This document shows positions 63,695 through 64,000 of a stretch of DNA of 64,000 nucleotides, in pieces; the stretch's first letter is position 1, and every line of letters begins with the position of its first letter. This DNA is from an uncultured Bacteroidia bacterium (GTDB taxonomy: Bacteria > Bacteroidota > Bacteroidia > Bacteroidales > Prolixibacteraceae): the NCBI GenBank assembly GCA_903923905.1, contig CAIXZH010000092.1, forward strand, positions 1 through 64,000, written 5' to 3'. A model generated the notes under the pieces. That model did not search any database, had not been told where the DNA came from, and worked only from the letters and a program-made list of their open reading frames with translations. The position numbers and the translations under genes were made by a program.

Positions 63695-63736
63695 GTTAAC
63701 GGATGACTTTCATGTCCTGAAAAGTCATCCGCTAAC
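63695..63736. promoter_or_regulatory. 16-bp inverted repeat: operator or terminator
   Basis: Arms GTTAACGGATGACTTT and AAAGTCATCCGCTAAC pair at 15 of 16 positions around a 10-base loop. It starts 12 bases upstream of the candidate -7 box (minus strand) and lies 70 bases after the stop of the partial gene at 63806. No T-run follows on either strand, so an operator or RNA structure is as likely as a terminator. Confidence 0.6.
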
Positions 63737-63805
63737 GAACTTTAACCCTTCCAAAATGATTCTGATCCATATGCCCTTCAATTCAGAAATTGACGGGTAT
63801 CTGGA

Positions 63806-64000
63806 CTAATGCAATGAAATCAGGTGTGTGTGCTGGGTACAGTTTGGCCGGAAAAGCTTGCCAAGATCATCTGCAATAGCCTGTGATCGGGGAATATTTA
63901 ACTTAACATTCATCTTTGCCTTCATGTAAATAAATCTGGCAATTTCATAAGCCTCAGAACCAGCAACTTGCTTGGTATCCTTAACCATCTCCAGCAATTC
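63806..64000 (-). CDS. Hypothetical protein, C-terminal part (cut by window edge)
   Basis: The frame is open from the window edge to the stop at 63806; 64 residues are visible, including the Leu encoded at 63995-63997 and the Glu at 63998-64000. It reads ELLEMVKDTKQVAGSEAYE, then an amphipathic helix (IARFIYMKAKMNVKLNIPRS) and QAIADDLGKLFRPN. It is helical, charged and without recognisable motifs. The coding look is good (no internal stop, balanced composition), but family and length are unknown. Confidence 0.5.
   Translation of the reverse strand, partial: ELLEMVKDTKQVAGSEAYEIARFIYMKAKMNVKLNIPRSQAIADDLGKLFRPNCTQHTHLISLH

Noticed and set aside
1-64000. CRISPR arrays, prophage genes or integrase-flanked islands
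   Set aside because: No regularly spaced repeats, integrase or phage structural genes were seen; the only mobile-element sign is the IS fragment at the left edge.

Overview
The window looks like a chromosomal stretch of an anaerobic or facultative Bacteroidota, probably of the Bacteroidales/Marinilabiliales type. The evidence is a SusC/SusD pair, a DUF5686 outer-membrane protein, BT_3928-like and DUF1599 proteins, lipoprotein-rich periplasmic enzymes, almost no Shine-Dalgarno sequences, and repeated matches to the Bacteroidota -7 promoter box TAnnTTTG at sensible distances from start codons. No tRNA, rRNA, CRISPR array or prophage was seen. The left edge cuts a probable IS256-type transposase.

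Region 1 (1-8990): IS edge, a three-PAS hybrid histidine kinase, an acyl-CoA ligase, and a minus-strand citrate operon: a CitD-CitE fusion, CitF and an MFS anion carrier. Region 2 (9033-25230): a ten-gene minus-strand operon that begins with ribokinase and SusC/SusD. It continues through three ADP-ribosylglycohydrolase-family proteins, two two-domain esterases, a GRP-type sugar permease and a lipoprotein, and ends at a clear hairpin terminator. It reads as a scavenging locus for ribose, nucleosides or ADP-ribose, possibly in acylated form. A helical-repeat protein gene is transcribed divergently from it.

Region 3 (27006-38448): two complete RND tripartite efflux systems back to back, with a 239-bp divergent control region holding two promoter matches, a 10-bp palindrome and a direct repeat. 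Region 4 (38454-55798) is housekeeping: a PEP-synthase/PPDK regulatory kinase, an SDR epimerase, PBP1A, asparagine synthase, the folP-cdaA pair, DUF1599, a DoxX-thioredoxin-like protein, triose-phosphate isomerase, a DUF5686 protein, PrmA, a phosphodiesterase, an OmpA-family protein and a hemolysin III homologue. Several strong intrinsic terminators separate the units.

Region 5 (55804-63399): a seven-gene minus-strand cluster: DUF1080 lipoprotein, Gfo/Idh oxidoreductase, UroD-fold protein, second Gfo/Idh, MtaA-like zinc UroD-fold methyltransferase, homocysteine S-methyltransferase and a stand-alone MetH activation domain. It combines the parts of 3-keto-glycoside cleavage with those of corrinoid methyl transfer, which suggests catabolism of O-methylated or otherwise modified glycosides with the methyl group passed to homocysteine. 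This cluster and the two-domain esterases of Region 2 are the most likely places for undescribed biology. A hypothetical gene is cut by the right edge.
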